64,000 nt of DNA from Bacteroides sp. (GCA_023665085.1 JAMPEQ010000003.1:159695-223694); one strand, 5' to 3'; counted from the first letter of the stretch, positions 27,317-37,118 are shown. The notes: generated by a model from the letters alone, not told the origin. Made by a program: numbers and translations.

Positions 27317-29854
27317 ATGAAAAAAACGCTGAATGAAAAATGGCTTTTTAAACAGACCGACAGCAGTGTTTGGAAAAGTGCAGTTGTTCCAGGTTGTAAT
27401 TTTCTTGATTTGATGAATAATGATGATATTCCTGATCCGTTTGTTTCATTGAATGAGACTGAGGTTCAATGGGTTGGTGAGAAGGACTTTGAGTATAAAA
27501 GAATCTTTGAAATTGCTGAAGAGGATTTGTCTTTCAGTGATATTCTGTTAAACTGTAAAATGCTTGATACTATATGTGATGTATTTGTTAATGGAGAGCT
27601 GCTTTTTAACGGAAATAACTGTTTTGTTGCTTACAGCTATTCTGTAAAGAATTTTATTAAAACAGGCGAAAATGAAATAAGAATAGTTTTTTATTCACCT
27701 GTGAATTATGTTAAAGAAAAGTATGCCGCATGTCCAACACCGGTAAATTCTAACGGACAGAATGGAATTGTGCATATTCGCAAACCACAGTGCCATTTTG
27801 GCTGGGACTGGGGACCTGTTTTGGCTTGCAGCGGTATAACTAAGGACATAGAATTAGAGTTTGTTGGCGGCGGTAAAATTAATTATCTTAAGGTGGAACA
27901 GAAGCTTAATGATAATACTGCAATTATTAAAGCAAGTGCCGATATTACTGATTATGACAACTGTAACTGTAAAATAATATTGACCGCACCGAATGGTGAT
28001 GTACTTACTGAAAATGGAAATTCAGCCGAGTTTATTATTGAAAACCCTGAATTGTGGTGGACCAAAGAGCTTTCATGTAAAGAAAAACAGCCTTTATATA
28101 CAGTCAAAGCAGTGCTTTATAATAATGGAAAAGCAGTTGACGAGACGGAAAAGAAAATAGGCGTAAGAAATATTGAGCTTGATCGTAAACGTGATAAATG
28201 GGGCAAAAATTTTCAGTTCAAATTAAATGGAGTTCCGTTGTTTATCAAGGGTGCGAATTATATTCCTCCTGATAGTTTTATTACACGTTTTGATAATGAT
28301 AAGCTGAATTATTTGCTTGATGCAGTTCAGTTTTCTAACATGAATATGATTCGTATCTGGGGCGGTGGATATTATGAGAGTGATGAATTTTTCAATGCCT
28401 GTGATGAACGCGGTATTCTTGTATGGCAGGATTTTCAGTTTGCATGTCAGGCATATCCTTTTTTTGACAGTGACTTTTTAAATAATGTTAAAAAAGAGAT
28501 TGAGTATAATGTAAAAAGGCTTTGCCATCATCCGTCATTAGCCGTATGGAATGGTAATAATGAAATTGAAGATATGCATATGTCATGGGTGCATATGACC
28601 AAGTATGTTGAATGGACAGAAAAGTTTTTCTACGATATTCTTAAAACTGAAATAAGAAAATATGACAATGATACTCCGTATACACAGGGATCACCTATAG
28701 GGATTTCTCATAATAATGGTGTAAGCTCAGATAATGTTGGTGATACACATTTGTGGGGTGTTTGGCACGGCTTAAAGCCTATGACGTATTACCGTAAACG
28801 AATGACACGCTTTTGCAGTGAATTCGGATTTGAAAGTCTGCCTGATATGAAAGCAATTGAACAGTTTGCAAAGCCAAGTGATTATGATCTTAACAGTGAT
28901 GTTTTTAGTGCCCATCAGAAATGTGCAAGCGGAAATGATAAAATGGTTTACTATATTGCTTCACGATTTAATCTGCCGAAAAAATTTAAGGATTATGTCT
29001 ATCTTTCACAGGTGACGCAGAATGAATGCATTGCAGATGCAACTGAGCATTGGCGCAGAAACAAGGGCAGATGCAACGGTTCAATGTACTGGCAGTTTAA
29101 TGACTGCTGGGGAGTATGTTCGTGGTCAAGCATAGATTACTATGGAAATTATAAGGCGCTTCAGTATGGTGCAAGGCATTTTAATGCACCGCTTTCTGTT
29201 TCAGTAGAAGATACAAAGGATAGCGTAAAAATATTTGTTATTAATGATTTTAACAGTGAACAAAAAGTTGCGGCAGAATATGAAGTATTTGATTTTGAAA
29301 ACGGAACCATAGAAAAATACAAAACAGCACTTGATATCGGCAGCCTTGAAAATAAATTAGTTTTTGATCTTGATGTGAAGAAATTAACAAAAGCGTATAA
29401 TTATAAGAAAACCGGAATATGTGCACGTCTCTATCAAAACGGCAGAGAAATTCAGCAGAAGGTTATCCTTTTTGATAAAGAAAAAAATCTTGATTTGCCG
29501 AAGGCTAAGCTGAAAACTAAAATAATTATTGAAGAAAATCAATTGAGGATTTCTATCAAAACTGATAACTTTGCAAGACTTGTTAAGGTTGAAAGCAGTA
29601 AATCAATGCTTCCGTTCAGCGATAATTTCTTTGACATTCTTCCTAATGAGGAAAAAGAAATAATAATTCCAGCTGATTCTTCAATGACGCTTAGAGAGCT
29701 TGCAGAGAGTATTAATGTATACAGCCTTTGTAATATCAGCTTTGACAGTAATAAGCTGAAATCAAAATGGAGCAGAATTAAAGTTTATCTCTCACCGATT
29801 AATATAGGTAACGCAGTTTATCATGGCAAGCCGGCAAAAGATGTAACATTTTAA
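27317..29854 (+). CDS. Beta-mannosidase, glycoside hydrolase family 2
   Basis: It hydrolyses terminal beta-mannosides, such as the core of N-glycans or manno-oligosaccharides. The N-terminal sugar-binding beta domain starts at LNEKWLFKQTD, and the conserved FGWDWGP block is near residue 165. In the catalytic barrel the acid/base Glu lies in NGNNEIED near residue 412 and the nucleophile Glu in SEFGFESLP near residue 500. The family signature IRIWGGGYYE is near residue 350. No signal peptide, hence intracellular. The start is the ATG at 27317 with AAGGAG nine bases upstream; upstream in-frame codons overlap the terminator and are not used. 845 residues, typical. Confidence 0.93.
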   Translation: MKKTLNEKWLFKQTDSSVWKSAVVPGCNFLDLMNNDDIPDPFVSLNETEVQWVGEKDFEYKRIFEIAEEDLSFSDILLNCKMLDTICDVFVNGELLFNGNNCFVAYSYSVKNFIKTGENEIRIVFYSPVNYVKEKYAACPTPVNSNGQNGIVHIRKPQCHFGWDWGPVLACSGITKDIELEFVGGGKINYLKVEQKLNDNTAIIKASADITDYDNCNCKIILTAPNGDVLTENGNSAEFIIENPELWWTKELSCKEKQPLYTVKAVLYNNGKAVDETEKKIGVRNIELDRKRDKWGKNFQFKLNGVPLFIKGANYIPPDSFITRFDNDKLNYLLDAVQFSNMNMIRIWGGGYYESDEFFNACDERGILVWQDFQFACQAYPFFDSDFLNNVKKEIEYNVKRLCHHPSLAVWNGNNEIEDMHMSWVHMTKYVEWTEKFFYDILKTEIRKYDNDTPYTQGSPIGISHNNGVSSDNVGDTHLWGVWHGLKPMTYYRKRMTRFCSEFGFESLPDMKAIEQFAKPSDYDLNSDVFSAHQKCASGNDKMVYYIASRFNLPKKFKDYVYLSQVTQNECIADATEHWRRNKGRCNGSMYWQFNDCWGVCSWSSIDYYGNYKALQYGARHFNAPLSVSVEDTKDSVKIFVINDFNSEQKVAAEYEVFDFENGTIEKYKTALDIGSLENKLVFDLDVKKLTKAYNYKKTGICARLYQNGREIQQKVILFDKEKNLDLPKAKLKTKIIIEENQLRISIKTDNFARLVKVESSKSMLPFSDNFFDILPNEEKEIIIPADSSMTLRELAESINVYSLCNISFDSNKLKSKWSRIKVYLSPINIGNAVYHGKPAKDVTF

Positions 29855-29865
29855 TAATAAAAAAT

Positions 29866-29920
29866 AAAGGCTTGTAATAAGCTGTGTTATGACAACTCAG
29901 CTTATTACAAGCCTTTTAGA
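29866..29920. terminator. Terminator hairpin with conserved inner core (copy 2)
   Basis: The outer stem AAAGGCTTGTAAT/ATTACAAGCCTTT differs from copy 1, but the inner AAGCTG...CAGCTT stem and loop TGTTATGACAACT are nearly the same. It lies between convergent genes and can serve both. Confidence 0.8.
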
Positions 29921-29946
29921 CATTCTTTTGTTAATTTATATACTGG

Positions 29947-30996
29947 TTAGATAAAAACTGTTACTACATATCCCAAATATCCTGCAAGCATTACAATACC
30001 CTGCCATCTGCTGAATTTTTTTGTGACAATAGTAGGGAATACTGCAACTGCGATAGCAGCAAGGCAAACAATCATATCAATTGTAACTGATGAAACGGAA
30101 ACTGCAAGAGCACCCGTGCCTTTGCCAATTGATACAAACGAACAAATAGGAAGAATAAGAGTGAGATCGATGATATTTGCACCGAGAATATTACCAACAG
30201 AAAGTGCACCAACCTTTTTGCGAAGAGCTGTAATTGTTGTAACAAGCTCAGGAAGTGATGTTCCGATTGCAATAGCTATAACGCTGATAACTCTTTGAGG
30301 AATCTTAAGGCTTACGGCAATTTCTGTACCGTAATCAACAAGCAAATCGGCACCTATAACAATACCGGCAGCACCTAAAATAAAAAAAACAATATTTTTA
30401 ATCCAGTCTTTTTTTTCAACTGTTTCCTTTGTAGGAACAATATCGTCTTCCTCCTGCAATCCGATATTGTCAGGGCTTGGCTCCAGATGATGATCCTCTT
30501 TTTTCATAGAAATGAAATTTTCAATGAAAAATGAAAGGAAAATGAGTATAAGAACAATTAAACCGATTGTTGAAAGCTTATAATAAGAATTTGTTTCGCC
30601 CTCAAATGTAAGGGTTTGTTTTGCTGTGAAAATACATCCAAGTACAAGAGTTGCAGATGCACCAAACATCATGAGTGCTTTCGGAGTAAACTCTTTTCTT
30701 TTGACTGCAAATGGCATACACACGATAAATAAGCCCATAATCATTGCCGTATTTGCAGTAACAGAGCCTATGGCATTACCTGCAGCCATATCCACATTTC
30801 CTTTTGCAGTAGCCTGTATGCTTACTATCATTTCAGGCAGAGTTGTTGCAACAGAAACTATTGTAGCACCGATAACAAACTTCGGCACGCCTAATACCTC
30901 TGCAATCCAGCTTGCACTGTCAACAAACCAGTCGCCGCCTTTGATAATCAGAATTAAACCTACCACAAACAATACATACATCAAAACTGTTTGCAT
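29947..30996 (-). CDS. Calcium/sodium antiporter family protein (YrbG/CaCA)
   Basis: This is an integral membrane ion exchanger of about 349 residues with two homologous halves. Each half holds the acidic signature of the CaCA family: GATIVSVATTLPEMIVS near residue 45, and AIAIGTSLPELVTTI near residue 245, with the paired GNAIGS and GNILGANI motifs. About ten hydrophobic segments. It exports Ca2+ (or a similar cation) against Na+ or H+. The central loop, rich in Glu/Asp/His around residues 165-200, is cytoplasmic. The ATG at 30996 is eight bases after AGGTGG, and is preferred to the GTG at 31008 which lies inside that ribosome site. Confidence 0.9.
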   Translation of the reverse strand: MQTVLMYVLFVVGLILIIKGGDWFVDSASWIAEVLGVPKFVIGATIVSVATTLPEMIVSIQATAKGNVDMAAGNAIGSVTANTAMIMGLFIVCMPFAVKRKEFTPKALMMFGASATLVLGCIFTAKQTLTFEGETNSYYKLSTIGLIVLILIFLSFFIENFISMKKEDHHLEPSPDNIGLQEEDDIVPTKETVEKKDWIKNIVFFILGAAGIVIGADLLVDYGTEIAVSLKIPQRVISVIAIAIGTSLPELVTTITALRKKVGALSVGNILGANIIDLTLILPICSFVSIGKGTGALAVSVSSVTIDMIVCLAAIAVAVFPTIVTKKFSRWQGIVMLAGYLGYVVTVFI

Positions 30997-31143
30997 ATTT
31001 TTAACCACCTTATTATTTATTACATATAATATTATCCTATACTCGCATATTTTGTCAATACAATTCTGCTAATATAAAATATATATTGAGCTATATTAAT
31101 ATTTATGATATAATTACGCTATAATATTTGTGAAGGTGTAAAA

Positions 31144-32352
31144 ATGGAAGAAAATAATAAAAAGAAAAATCTGTATTTTCTTATTCCCATAGCTGCAGCA
31201 ATTGTTGTTATAATAGCATTTGCAGTAAGCGGTCATATAACAAAAAATAATGATAAGGAAAATCCCACTGCCAAGACAGAGATTTCTGTTGTAAACACTA
31301 CAGAAGAGTCATCAACTAAAGAAGAGGACAGCAAGGTAACCTTTGTAGGCGTTGGTGACAATCTTATTCATAATACGCTGATTTCAGCAGGTGAGCAGGA
31401 GGATAAAAGTCTTGATTATACCTCGTTATATGCTAATATAAAACCATATATTGAAAATTTTGATATTGCATATATTGATCAGGAAACAATTCTGGGCGGT
31501 AAAGCTTTTGAATATTCGGGATATCCGATGTTTAATTCACCTTGGGAAATAGGTGCTGCCGCTATAGACGCAGGCTTTGATATATTCGGCTGTGCTACAA
31601 ATCATACTATGGATATGGGATACTCAGGTATTGAGAAAGAGATAGAATTTTTCTCTGAGCATAAAGATGTTGTACAGCTTGGTGTTAATTCAAGTGAAGA
31701 GCAGTATAATAACATAACATATTATGAAAAAAACGGCATAACTTTTGCGCTGTTTAATTACACATACGGCACTAATGATATTCCTTTGCCAAAGGACAAG
31801 CCGTGGTGTGTTAATATGATGGATAAAGAGAAAATCACTAAGGATATCAAAGAGGCAAGAGCAAATGCAGATGTTGTAATAGTATTTCCGCATTGGGGAG
31901 ATGAATACAGTTTTGAAGTATCTGACTATCAGAAAGAATATGTCAAGCTGTTTTCTGATCTAGGTGTAGATCTTGTTGTCGGTTGTCATCCTCATGTTAT
32001 TGAGCCGGTTGAATGGGTTACAAATCAAAGTACAGGCAAGAAAATGCTTGTATATTATTCTACAGGTAATTTTATTTCTCATCAAATTGATTTGGAGAAT
32101 CTTGTAGGCGGTGCAGCGGAGGTTACTTTTGAAAAGCATAATGGTAAAACAGAAATAACATATGCTAAGTTTGTCCCTTTAGTGTGTCATTACAAGAGAG
32201 GCAGTAACAATAAATTTGAGTTTAATGTTTACAAGCTGGCAGATTATAACGATGATTTAGCTGAAACACATTCACAAAAGGGCGGTACAGTAGAATATTA
32301 TACTAATCTTGTAAAAAATGTTATAAGTGATGAATTTTTAAGTTTATCGTAG
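31144..32352 (+). CDS. CapA-family protein (poly-gamma-glutamate synthesis CapA-like, metallophosphatase fold)
   Basis: An N-terminal membrane anchor (residues 10-30) is followed by a Thr/Ser/Glu-rich linker and a CapA domain. Conserved text: FVGVGDNLIHN near residue 60, DQETILGG near residue 115, ATNHTMDMGYSG near 158, VIVFPHWGDEYSF near residue 245, GCHPHVIEPVEW near residue 280, and YSTGNFISHQ near 310. It acts outside the membrane. CapA proteins are linked with surface polyglutamate or other wall polymers, but no capB/capC genes are nearby, so the role here is open. Ribosome site AAGGTG. Confidence 0.87.
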   Translation: MEENNKKKNLYFLIPIAAAIVVIIAFAVSGHITKNNDKENPTAKTEISVVNTTEESSTKEEDSKVTFVGVGDNLIHNTLISAGEQEDKSLDYTSLYANIKPYIENFDIAYIDQETILGGKAFEYSGYPMFNSPWEIGAAAIDAGFDIFGCATNHTMDMGYSGIEKEIEFFSEHKDVVQLGVNSSEEQYNNITYYEKNGITFALFNYTYGTNDIPLPKDKPWCVNMMDKEKITKDIKEARANADVVIVFPHWGDEYSFEVSDYQKEYVKLFSDLGVDLVVGCHPHVIEPVEWVTNQSTGKKMLVYYSTGNFISHQIDLENLVGGAAEVTFEKHNGKTEITYAKFVPLVCHYKRGSNNKFEFNVYKLADYNDDLAETHSQKGGTVEYYTNLVKNVISDEFLSLS

Positions 32353-32441
32353 TATATTGATATGTTATCTGAAAATATGCACAAATTTTGTGCTTATGTG
32401 ATATAAATAACTTGTGTTTTATACAAAAATGAATTTTTGTC

Positions 32442-32525
32442 TTGACAATAGACAGTTAATTTAAGTATAATGACAGTGTAGTAAGAACGAGGGCGTTCCA
32501 CTGGTGGTGGAGTGCCCTCTTTTTT
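32442..32525 (+). promoter_or_regulatory. glnA promoter and leader with internal terminator (probable attenuator)
   Basis: TTGACA (32442-32447) and TATAAT (32466-32471) are spaced by 18 bases. Only about 12 bases after the expected transcript start a strong hairpin begins (GAGGGC at 32489 pairs with GCCCTC ending at 32519), followed by seven T. A terminator inside the leader, 45 bases before the glnA start, implies conditional read-through, for example by an ANTAR-type antiterminator or a glutamine-sensing RNA. The regulator was not identified here. Confidence 0.7.
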
Positions 32526-32569
32526 AATTGCTAAATTCAGTTGATTTATATCAGAGAGGAGTATTTACA

Positions 32570-33922
32570 ATGAGTAAGTACACAAAGGAAGACATTTTAA
32601 AAAGTGCAGAGGAAAATGGTGTTGAATTTATCAGACTTCAGTTTACTGATGTGTTCGGCATTATGAAAAACGTAGCTATCACAAGCTCTCAGCTTGAAAA
32701 AGCTCTTGATAATCAGTGCATGTTTGACGGTTCATCAATTGACGGCTTTGTTCGTATTGATGAGAGTGATATGTATTTGCATCCTGATTATGATACATGG
32801 GCAATTTTCCCTTGGCGCAAGCACCAGAATGCTCAGACAGCACGTTTAATCTGTTCTGTATATTGTGCTGATAATAAAACTCCATTTGATGGCGATCCAA
32901 GAAACGTATTACAGAGCGTTATTGATAAGGCCGCTAAGATGGGTTATACATTTAATGTAGGTCCTGAGTGTGAATTCTTCCTCTTCAAAGTTGATGAAGA
33001 CGGCAATCCGACTACAACAACAGGTGACGAGGGTGGTTATTTTGATCTTAACCCTATTGACCATGGTGAAAACTGCCGTCGTGATATCTGCCTTGCTCTT
33101 GAGGAAATGGGCTTTACAATTGAGGCTTCACACCATGAGGTTGCTCACGGACAGCATGAAATCGACTTCAAGTTTGACGAGGTTATGACTACTGCAGATC
33201 GTGTAATGACATTTAAGCACGTTGTTAAAACTTATGCAACAAAGCATGGCTTGCATGCAACCTTTATGCCAAAGCCTGTTTATGGTATCAACGGCTCAGG
33301 CATGCATACAAATATGTCACTTATGACTACCGATGAAAACGGAAAGACAGTTAATGCTTTCTATGATCCTGAAGCTCCGGATGGACTCAGCAAGATTGCT
33401 CATAACTTTATTGCGGGTATTCTCAAGCATGTTAAGGGCTTAACAGTTTATGCAAACCCAACAGTAAATTCATACAAGAGACTTGTTCCGGGTTACGAAG
33501 CACCAACATATATTGTATGGTCAGCATCTAATCGTTCATGCCTTGTTCGTATTCCTGCATCACGCGGAATGGGTACTCGTGTAGAGCTTCGTTCTCCTGA
33601 TCCGGCTTGTAATCCATATCTTGAAATGGCTCTTTGCCTTGCAGCAGGACTTGATGGTATTGAAAATGATTTGACACCGGCAGATGCAGTTGATTACAAT
33701 GTGTTTGATCTTTCTGATGAAGAACTTTCAGCAAAGGGCATTGAGTGCCTTCCAACTTCTCTGGAGGAGGCTGTTCTTGCATCAAAGGCAGATCCGTTTG
33801 TAAAAGAAACAGTTGGTGACCACGTATTTGAGGCTTATTCAGAAGGTAAGATGACTGAGTGGGAAGAGTATAAGACAAGAGTTTCTCAGTGGGAAATCGA
33901 CAGATATATGGTTAATTATTAA
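32570..33922 (+). CDS. glnA: Glutamine synthetase type I
   Basis: It makes glutamine from glutamate, ammonia and ATP. Diagnostic text: [21 protein letters not shown] near residue 55, GPECEFFLF near residue 125, [10 protein letters not shown] near residue 245, and the R-S-P segment [12 protein letters not shown] near residue 345. 450 residues, as expected for the GSI-alpha type. The start is the ATG at 32570 after AGAGAGGAG; a longer reading upstream has no ribosome site. The adenylation Tyr loop of the beta type is not evident. Expression is probably set by the leader terminator upstream. Ends before a perfect palindromic terminator. Confidence 0.96.
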   Translation: MSKYTKEDILKSAEENGVEFIRLQFTDVFGIMKNVAITSSQLEKALDNQCMFDGSSIDGFVRIDESDMYLHPDYDTWAIFPWRKHQNAQTARLICSVYCADNKTPFDGDPRNVLQSVIDKAAKMGYTFNVGPECEFFLFKVDEDGNPTTTTGDEGGYFDLNPIDHGENCRRDICLALEEMGFTIEASHHEVAHGQHEIDFKFDEVMTTADRVMTFKHVVKTYATKHGLHATFMPKPVYGINGSGMHTNMSLMTTDENGKTVNAFYDPEAPDGLSKIAHNFIAGILKHVKGLTVYANPTVNSYKRLVPGYEAPTYIVWSASNRSCLVRIPASRGMGTRVELRSPDPACNPYLEMALCLAAGLDGIENDLTPADAVDYNVFDLSDEELSAKGIECLPTSLEEAVLASKADPFVKETVGDHVFEAYSEGKMTEWEEYKTRVSQWEIDRYMVNY

Positions 33923-33938
33923 TTTAACATTAATAATG

Positions 33939-33972
33939 ATGCAGCTTATCATATGATAAGCTGCATTTTGTT
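33939..33972 (+). terminator. glnA terminator
   Basis: A perfect palindrome with arms TGCAGCTTATCAT and ATGATAAGCTGCA is followed by TTTTGTT, 17 bases after the glnA stop. Confidence 0.8.
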
Positions 33973-33997
33973 AATTATGTGTAATTCAAAAAAAGCC

Positions 33998-34026
33998 TTG
34001 CAAAAAGCGGTTAGTTAAGTTATAAT
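33998..34026 (+). promoter_or_regulatory. Promoter of tRNA-Ser
   Basis: TTGCAA and TATAAT are spaced by 17 bases, ending 13 bases before the tRNA. Confidence 0.7.
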
Positions 34027-34039
34027 ATTAAAGCAATAT

Positions 34040-34132
34040 GCAGATGTGTCCGAGCTGGCCGAAGGAGCACGATTGGAAATCGTGTAAGTCTTTAACGAGG
34101 CTTCTGGGGTTCAAATCCCCACATCTGCGCCA
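34040..34132 (+). tRNA. tRNA-Ser (anticodon GGA)
   Basis: The acceptor GCAGATG pairs with CATCTGC. The anticodon loop TTGGAAA gives GGA, reading UCC/UCU serine codons. A long variable arm (TAAGTCTTTAACGAGGCTT) is typical of tRNA-Ser. The T loop GGTTCAAATCC is normal and CCA is encoded (34130-34132). It is transcribed alone. Confidence 0.95.
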
Positions 34133-34134
34133 GC

Positions 34135-34168
34135 AAGCGTTGATATTTTAGATGTCAACGCTTTTTTT
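34135..34168 (+). terminator. Terminator after tRNA-Ser
   Basis: The hairpin AAGCGTTGA...TCAACGCTT is followed by a run of T. The following 250 bases up to the next gene hold no gene I can support. Confidence 0.85.
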
Positions 34169-34417
34169 CTATGCAAAATTGTGATGAATAGTCCAAAATC
34201 GTCCTCAATCCAATGTTGATTTAAGGGCGATTTTTCTTTTGTACTTTTTATTGAGATTTTTTGCGAGACTTTAAGAGACTGTAAATCTCTGATCCCTAAA
34301 ACCTACCGAGAGTGACAGTGGGCATTTTGAAGATAAACTATTGAGAGATATATCTTGTATTGATAATTAAAAATGTTATAATGAAATTATAATTAATACA
34401 TAAATGAGGTGTAATTA

Positions 34418-34954
34418 TTGTGTAAAGGAATTATTATTACAGGATTGAATGGCTGTGGAAAATCTACAGTGTGTAAATTGCTCTCTGAAAAAATGAATTA
34501 TTATAGTATGGATGTAGAAGATTATTATTTTATTGATAGTGATACTCCATATTCAAAATTTCATACCCATGAACAAACTAAAGAACTTATGTTTAATGAT
34601 ATTGTAAAATATAACAACTTTATATTGGCAACTGTTAATTGTGATTGGGGCAAAGATATAATTTCTATGTGTAAACTTGCTGTTGTTTTAAAAGCTCCCC
34701 TTGATATAAGAATGGAACGAATAAAAAAGCGTGAATATGATAAATTCCAAGACAGAGTTTTAATAGGTGGAGATTTATATGAATCTCAGCAAAAATTTCA
34801 TAATAAAGTTTTAGCTCGAGATGAAAAGCACATCGAAAAGCAGCTGCAATTTATTACTTGTCCTGTTTTGGAATTAGATGCTAAACTTCCAATAGATGAT
34901 ATTGTAAATACTATTTATAAAAAGTGCGTACAGATGAATATTGTTGAATTTTAA
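34418..34954 (+). CDS. P-loop kinase-like protein (nucleotide or small-molecule kinase)
   Basis: Walker A is GLNGCGKST near residue 9. DVEDYYFID near residue 33 could hold the catalytic Asp, and a LID-like region RMERIKKREYDKF near residue 100 carries several Arg. 178 residues, resembling AAA_18/adenylate-kinase-like small kinases. It starts with TTG at 34418, with GAGGTG seven bases before. Substrate unknown. It lies alone after tRNA-Ser, with AT-rich DNA on both sides. Confidence 0.7.
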   Translation: MCKGIIITGLNGCGKSTVCKLLSEKMNYYSMDVEDYYFIDSDTPYSKFHTHEQTKELMFNDIVKYNNFILATVNCDWGKDIISMCKLAVVLKAPLDIRMERIKKREYDKFQDRVLIGGDLYESQQKFHNKVLARDEKHIEKQLQFITCPVLELDAKLPIDDIVNTIYKKCVQMNIVEF

Positions 34955-34993
34955 TATTGCCTTAATTAACTAATATTTAAAATTACTTATTTA

Positions 34994-35404
34994 CTAATCC
35001 TCAAGCTGAGACGGCATTACTTCAATGATTTCAGCTATATCAAATGAAATTATCATATGCTCTGTGAAGGGATCAAGCACCAAACCGTCTGCATTTATAT
35101 TTCTGGCTATCTGAATGCTTTCAAGAAGAGTTTTTTCTACAAAATTCAAATTGGTCCTATAGTTTTTGCTAATCTGTTTTTCTTGTGAAAAAACAGGAAG
35201 ATAAAAGCTTTTTCCGTTTTGTAAAATATCAGGCTTAGGATTTGATACATTATTTTTTGGCAAATTCATAGGAACTAATACGACAGAGTCATGAAGACAG
35301 CTCATAAGAGGGATAAGATTATCTTCTGTCTGATTTTTAAGAAATTCATTTTTTAGATAAACAAGAATTTCACCGTCTTTTAAAGTTTCTTTTGTTACAC
35401 TCAT
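34994..35404 (-). CDS. SseB N-terminal domain protein
   Basis: 136 residues with the SseB_N pattern: a LKDGEILVYL strand near the start, LMSCLHDSVVLVPMNLP, FYLPVFSQEKQI, and NADGLVLDPFTEHMIISF near the end. Such domains are found in soluble Firmicutes proteins of unsettled function. The start at 35404 follows GAAAGG. Divergent from the M23 peptidase gene. Confidence 0.7.
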   Translation of the reverse strand: MSVTKETLKDGEILVYLKNEFLKNQTEDNLIPLMSCLHDSVVLVPMNLPKNNVSNPKPDILQNGKSFYLPVFSQEKQISKNYRTNLNFVEKTLLESIQIARNINADGLVLDPFTEHMIISFDIAEIIEVMPSQLED

Positions 35405-35557
35405 AATATTATTCTGCCTTTCTAAATTAACATATAGATATTTTGCAATATAGAAAAACTTTTGTCAAGAGAATATGAGCGAACAATTTTAATTTATCTT
35501 TTTGCTTTGAATATTTTCAGCTTTAAAAGGTAATAATTCTTTTGAGGTGTTATATTT

Positions 35558-36277
35558 ATGGCAACAAAGGATAAACCAAATAATAAAAATTTAAGGGCGC
35601 TATTTTCAGTAATCTGTCTTTGCATTATTGCACTGGGTTTGATAGTTTATTTTTCTACTCAAAGTGCAAGGGTGACGGATGTTAATGAAAAAACATCTGT
35701 CAAAGAAACAATTACTGCATCAATTCAGGAAAAAACTACTGAAGTTCAGCGGCGAGTAACTGTCAAAGAAACTGTTACTCAGAAAAAGACAACGGCTGCA
35801 GAGAGCACTAAGAAAAAAGCGGTGACAGAAAAGCCTACTATGGAGCAGACTGACACAAATACTCCATATAAGTCTTTTTATAAATATCCCGCAGGTGAGA
35901 CTGCACTTAACGGATATACTCAGGAACTGGTACTGAACGAAACTATGGGGGATTACAGATCACATACCGCAATTGATTTTAAATGTTCAGTAGGTGAAAA
36001 GATTGTATCAATCAATGACGGACGGGTAATGAGTGTTACTAAAAACGAGCTTTTGGGCAAGATTGTAGAGATTGATCACGGAGGCAAGCTGGTAGCAAAA
36101 TACTGTGGCCTTGAAACAGTAAATGTTTCTGCAGGGGATTATGTTACAATAGGTCAGAATATAGGTACAGTCGGAGTAGTTCCTTTTGAAGCAAGCAGTG
36201 AATCACATCTGCATTTTGAAACTTTGGTAGACGGAAAATATGTTAATCCGCTTGATGTAATGGGTAAAACTGAATAA
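35558..36277 (+). CDS. M23-family metallopeptidase, SpoIIQ-like
   Basis: An N-terminal membrane anchor (residues 13-33) and a Thr/Lys-rich linker precede an M23/LytM domain (about residues 125-235). Zinc ligands: RSHTAIDF near residue 137 (HxxxD) and the final HLHFE near residue 220. This domain cuts or binds peptidoglycan. The plan (one anchor, linker, LytM domain) fits SpoIIQ-type sporulation proteins; unlike the inactive Bacillus SpoIIQ, the first His is kept, so it may be catalytically active, as in Clostridium. The start ATG at 35558 follows TGAGGTG. Confidence 0.8.
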   Translation: MATKDKPNNKNLRALFSVICLCIIALGLIVYFSTQSARVTDVNEKTSVKETITASIQEKTTEVQRRVTVKETVTQKKTTAAESTKKKAVTEKPTMEQTDTNTPYKSFYKYPAGETALNGYTQELVLNETMGDYRSHTAIDFKCSVGEKIVSINDGRVMSVTKNELLGKIVEIDHGGKLVAKYCGLETVNVSAGDYVTIGQNIGTVGVVPFEASSESHLHFETLVDGKYVNPLDVMGKTE

Positions 36278-36307
36278 TTGAAGAAAAATTTGTTTAGTAA
36301 GTTTAGG

Positions 36308-36358
36308 TGCCGTAACGAATGTTTTGAAATCCAATAAAAACATTCGTTACGGCATTTT
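36308..36358. terminator. Bidirectional terminator
   Basis: A fourteen-base-pair stem, TGCCGTAACGAATG/CATTCGTTACGGCA, lies between convergent M23 and AraC genes, with T and A runs on the two sides. Confidence 0.8.
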
Positions 36359-36368
36359 ACAGCAATAA

Positions 36369-37118
36369 TTAGATTGTTTTTCGAAATTTTGACGGAGATA
36401 TATTGTATTCTGTTTTAAAAACGTCATTAAAGTTTCTTATACTAGCAAAACCTGATTCAAAAGCAATTTCGGTAATCGGCATATCTGTTTTTTTCAAAAG
36501 TCGAATTGCCTCTGTAAGTCTGAATTTATTTACATATTCCGAAAAGCCACATTCAAAGTTTGTTCTGAAAAATGAGGATAAGTAATTATAGCTGTAGCCA
36601 AATTCATCTGATATTTTTTTAAGAGAAAGCTTATTTTTAAAATTACATTGAATATAATTAACAATTTTCACGAGCAGCTCATTGCTGTTTTGATTTGATA
36701 GATTTACACCATTTTTTATTAGACTTGAGCAATACTTATATAATACGGATTTTATTTCATATCTGTCATATGAGCTTTGCAGTAAATTAATATCATTAAA
36801 ATCAAAAGAAATAACAGGGTTTGACAATATACTGCCCCTTATTTCATTATGAAAATCATAAATATAATCACTAGAAAATATAGATATTTTAACTTGATTG
36901 TCTTTAACAGTCGAGTAGGAATGGACCTGCATAGGCTGAATCATTATGCATTCATTTTTTGAAACTGTATAATCTATTCCGCCAACAACTGCCTTGATCT
37001 TTCCATACATTACAAAAAGCAGCTCATAGCTTGTATGGCAGTGAGGAACACAGTTTATACTGTCAATGCTTATAGCCGAGTAATGATTATCGTTACTGTG
37101 TTTGATTTCAAAAAGCAT
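36369..37118 (-). CDS. AraC-family transcriptional regulator
   Basis: The N-terminal half is a cupin ligand-binding domain (CVPHCHTSYELLFVMYG near residue 24). The C-terminal half holds two HTH motifs: LSLKKISDEFGYSYNYLSSFFR near 165 and MPITEIAFESGFASIRNFNDVFK near 213. The end matches the family signature SPSKFRK. 249 residues. It is divergent from the GH31 gene with 90 bases between, so it very likely controls it in response to a sugar. Start at 37118 after AAGGTGA. Confidence 0.9.
   Translation of the reverse strand: MLFEIKHSNDNHYSAISIDSINCVPHCHTSYELLFVMYGKIKAVVGGIDYTVSKNECIMIQPMQVHSYSTVKDNQVKISIFSSDYIYDFHNEIRGSILSNPVISFDFNDINLLQSSYDRYEIKSVLYKYCSSLIKNGVNLSNQNSNELLVKIVNYIQCNFKNKLSLKKISDEFGYSYNYLSSFFRTNFECGFSEYVNKFRLTEAIRLLKKTDMPITEIAFESGFASIRNFNDVFKTEYNISPSKFRKTI

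Noticed and set aside
34170..34417. Possible integrase remnant after tRNA-Ser (minus-strand reading LNQHWIEDDFG)
   Set aside because: Only about 25 codons without a start or any recombinase motif, and no repeat of the tRNA end is seen downstream.
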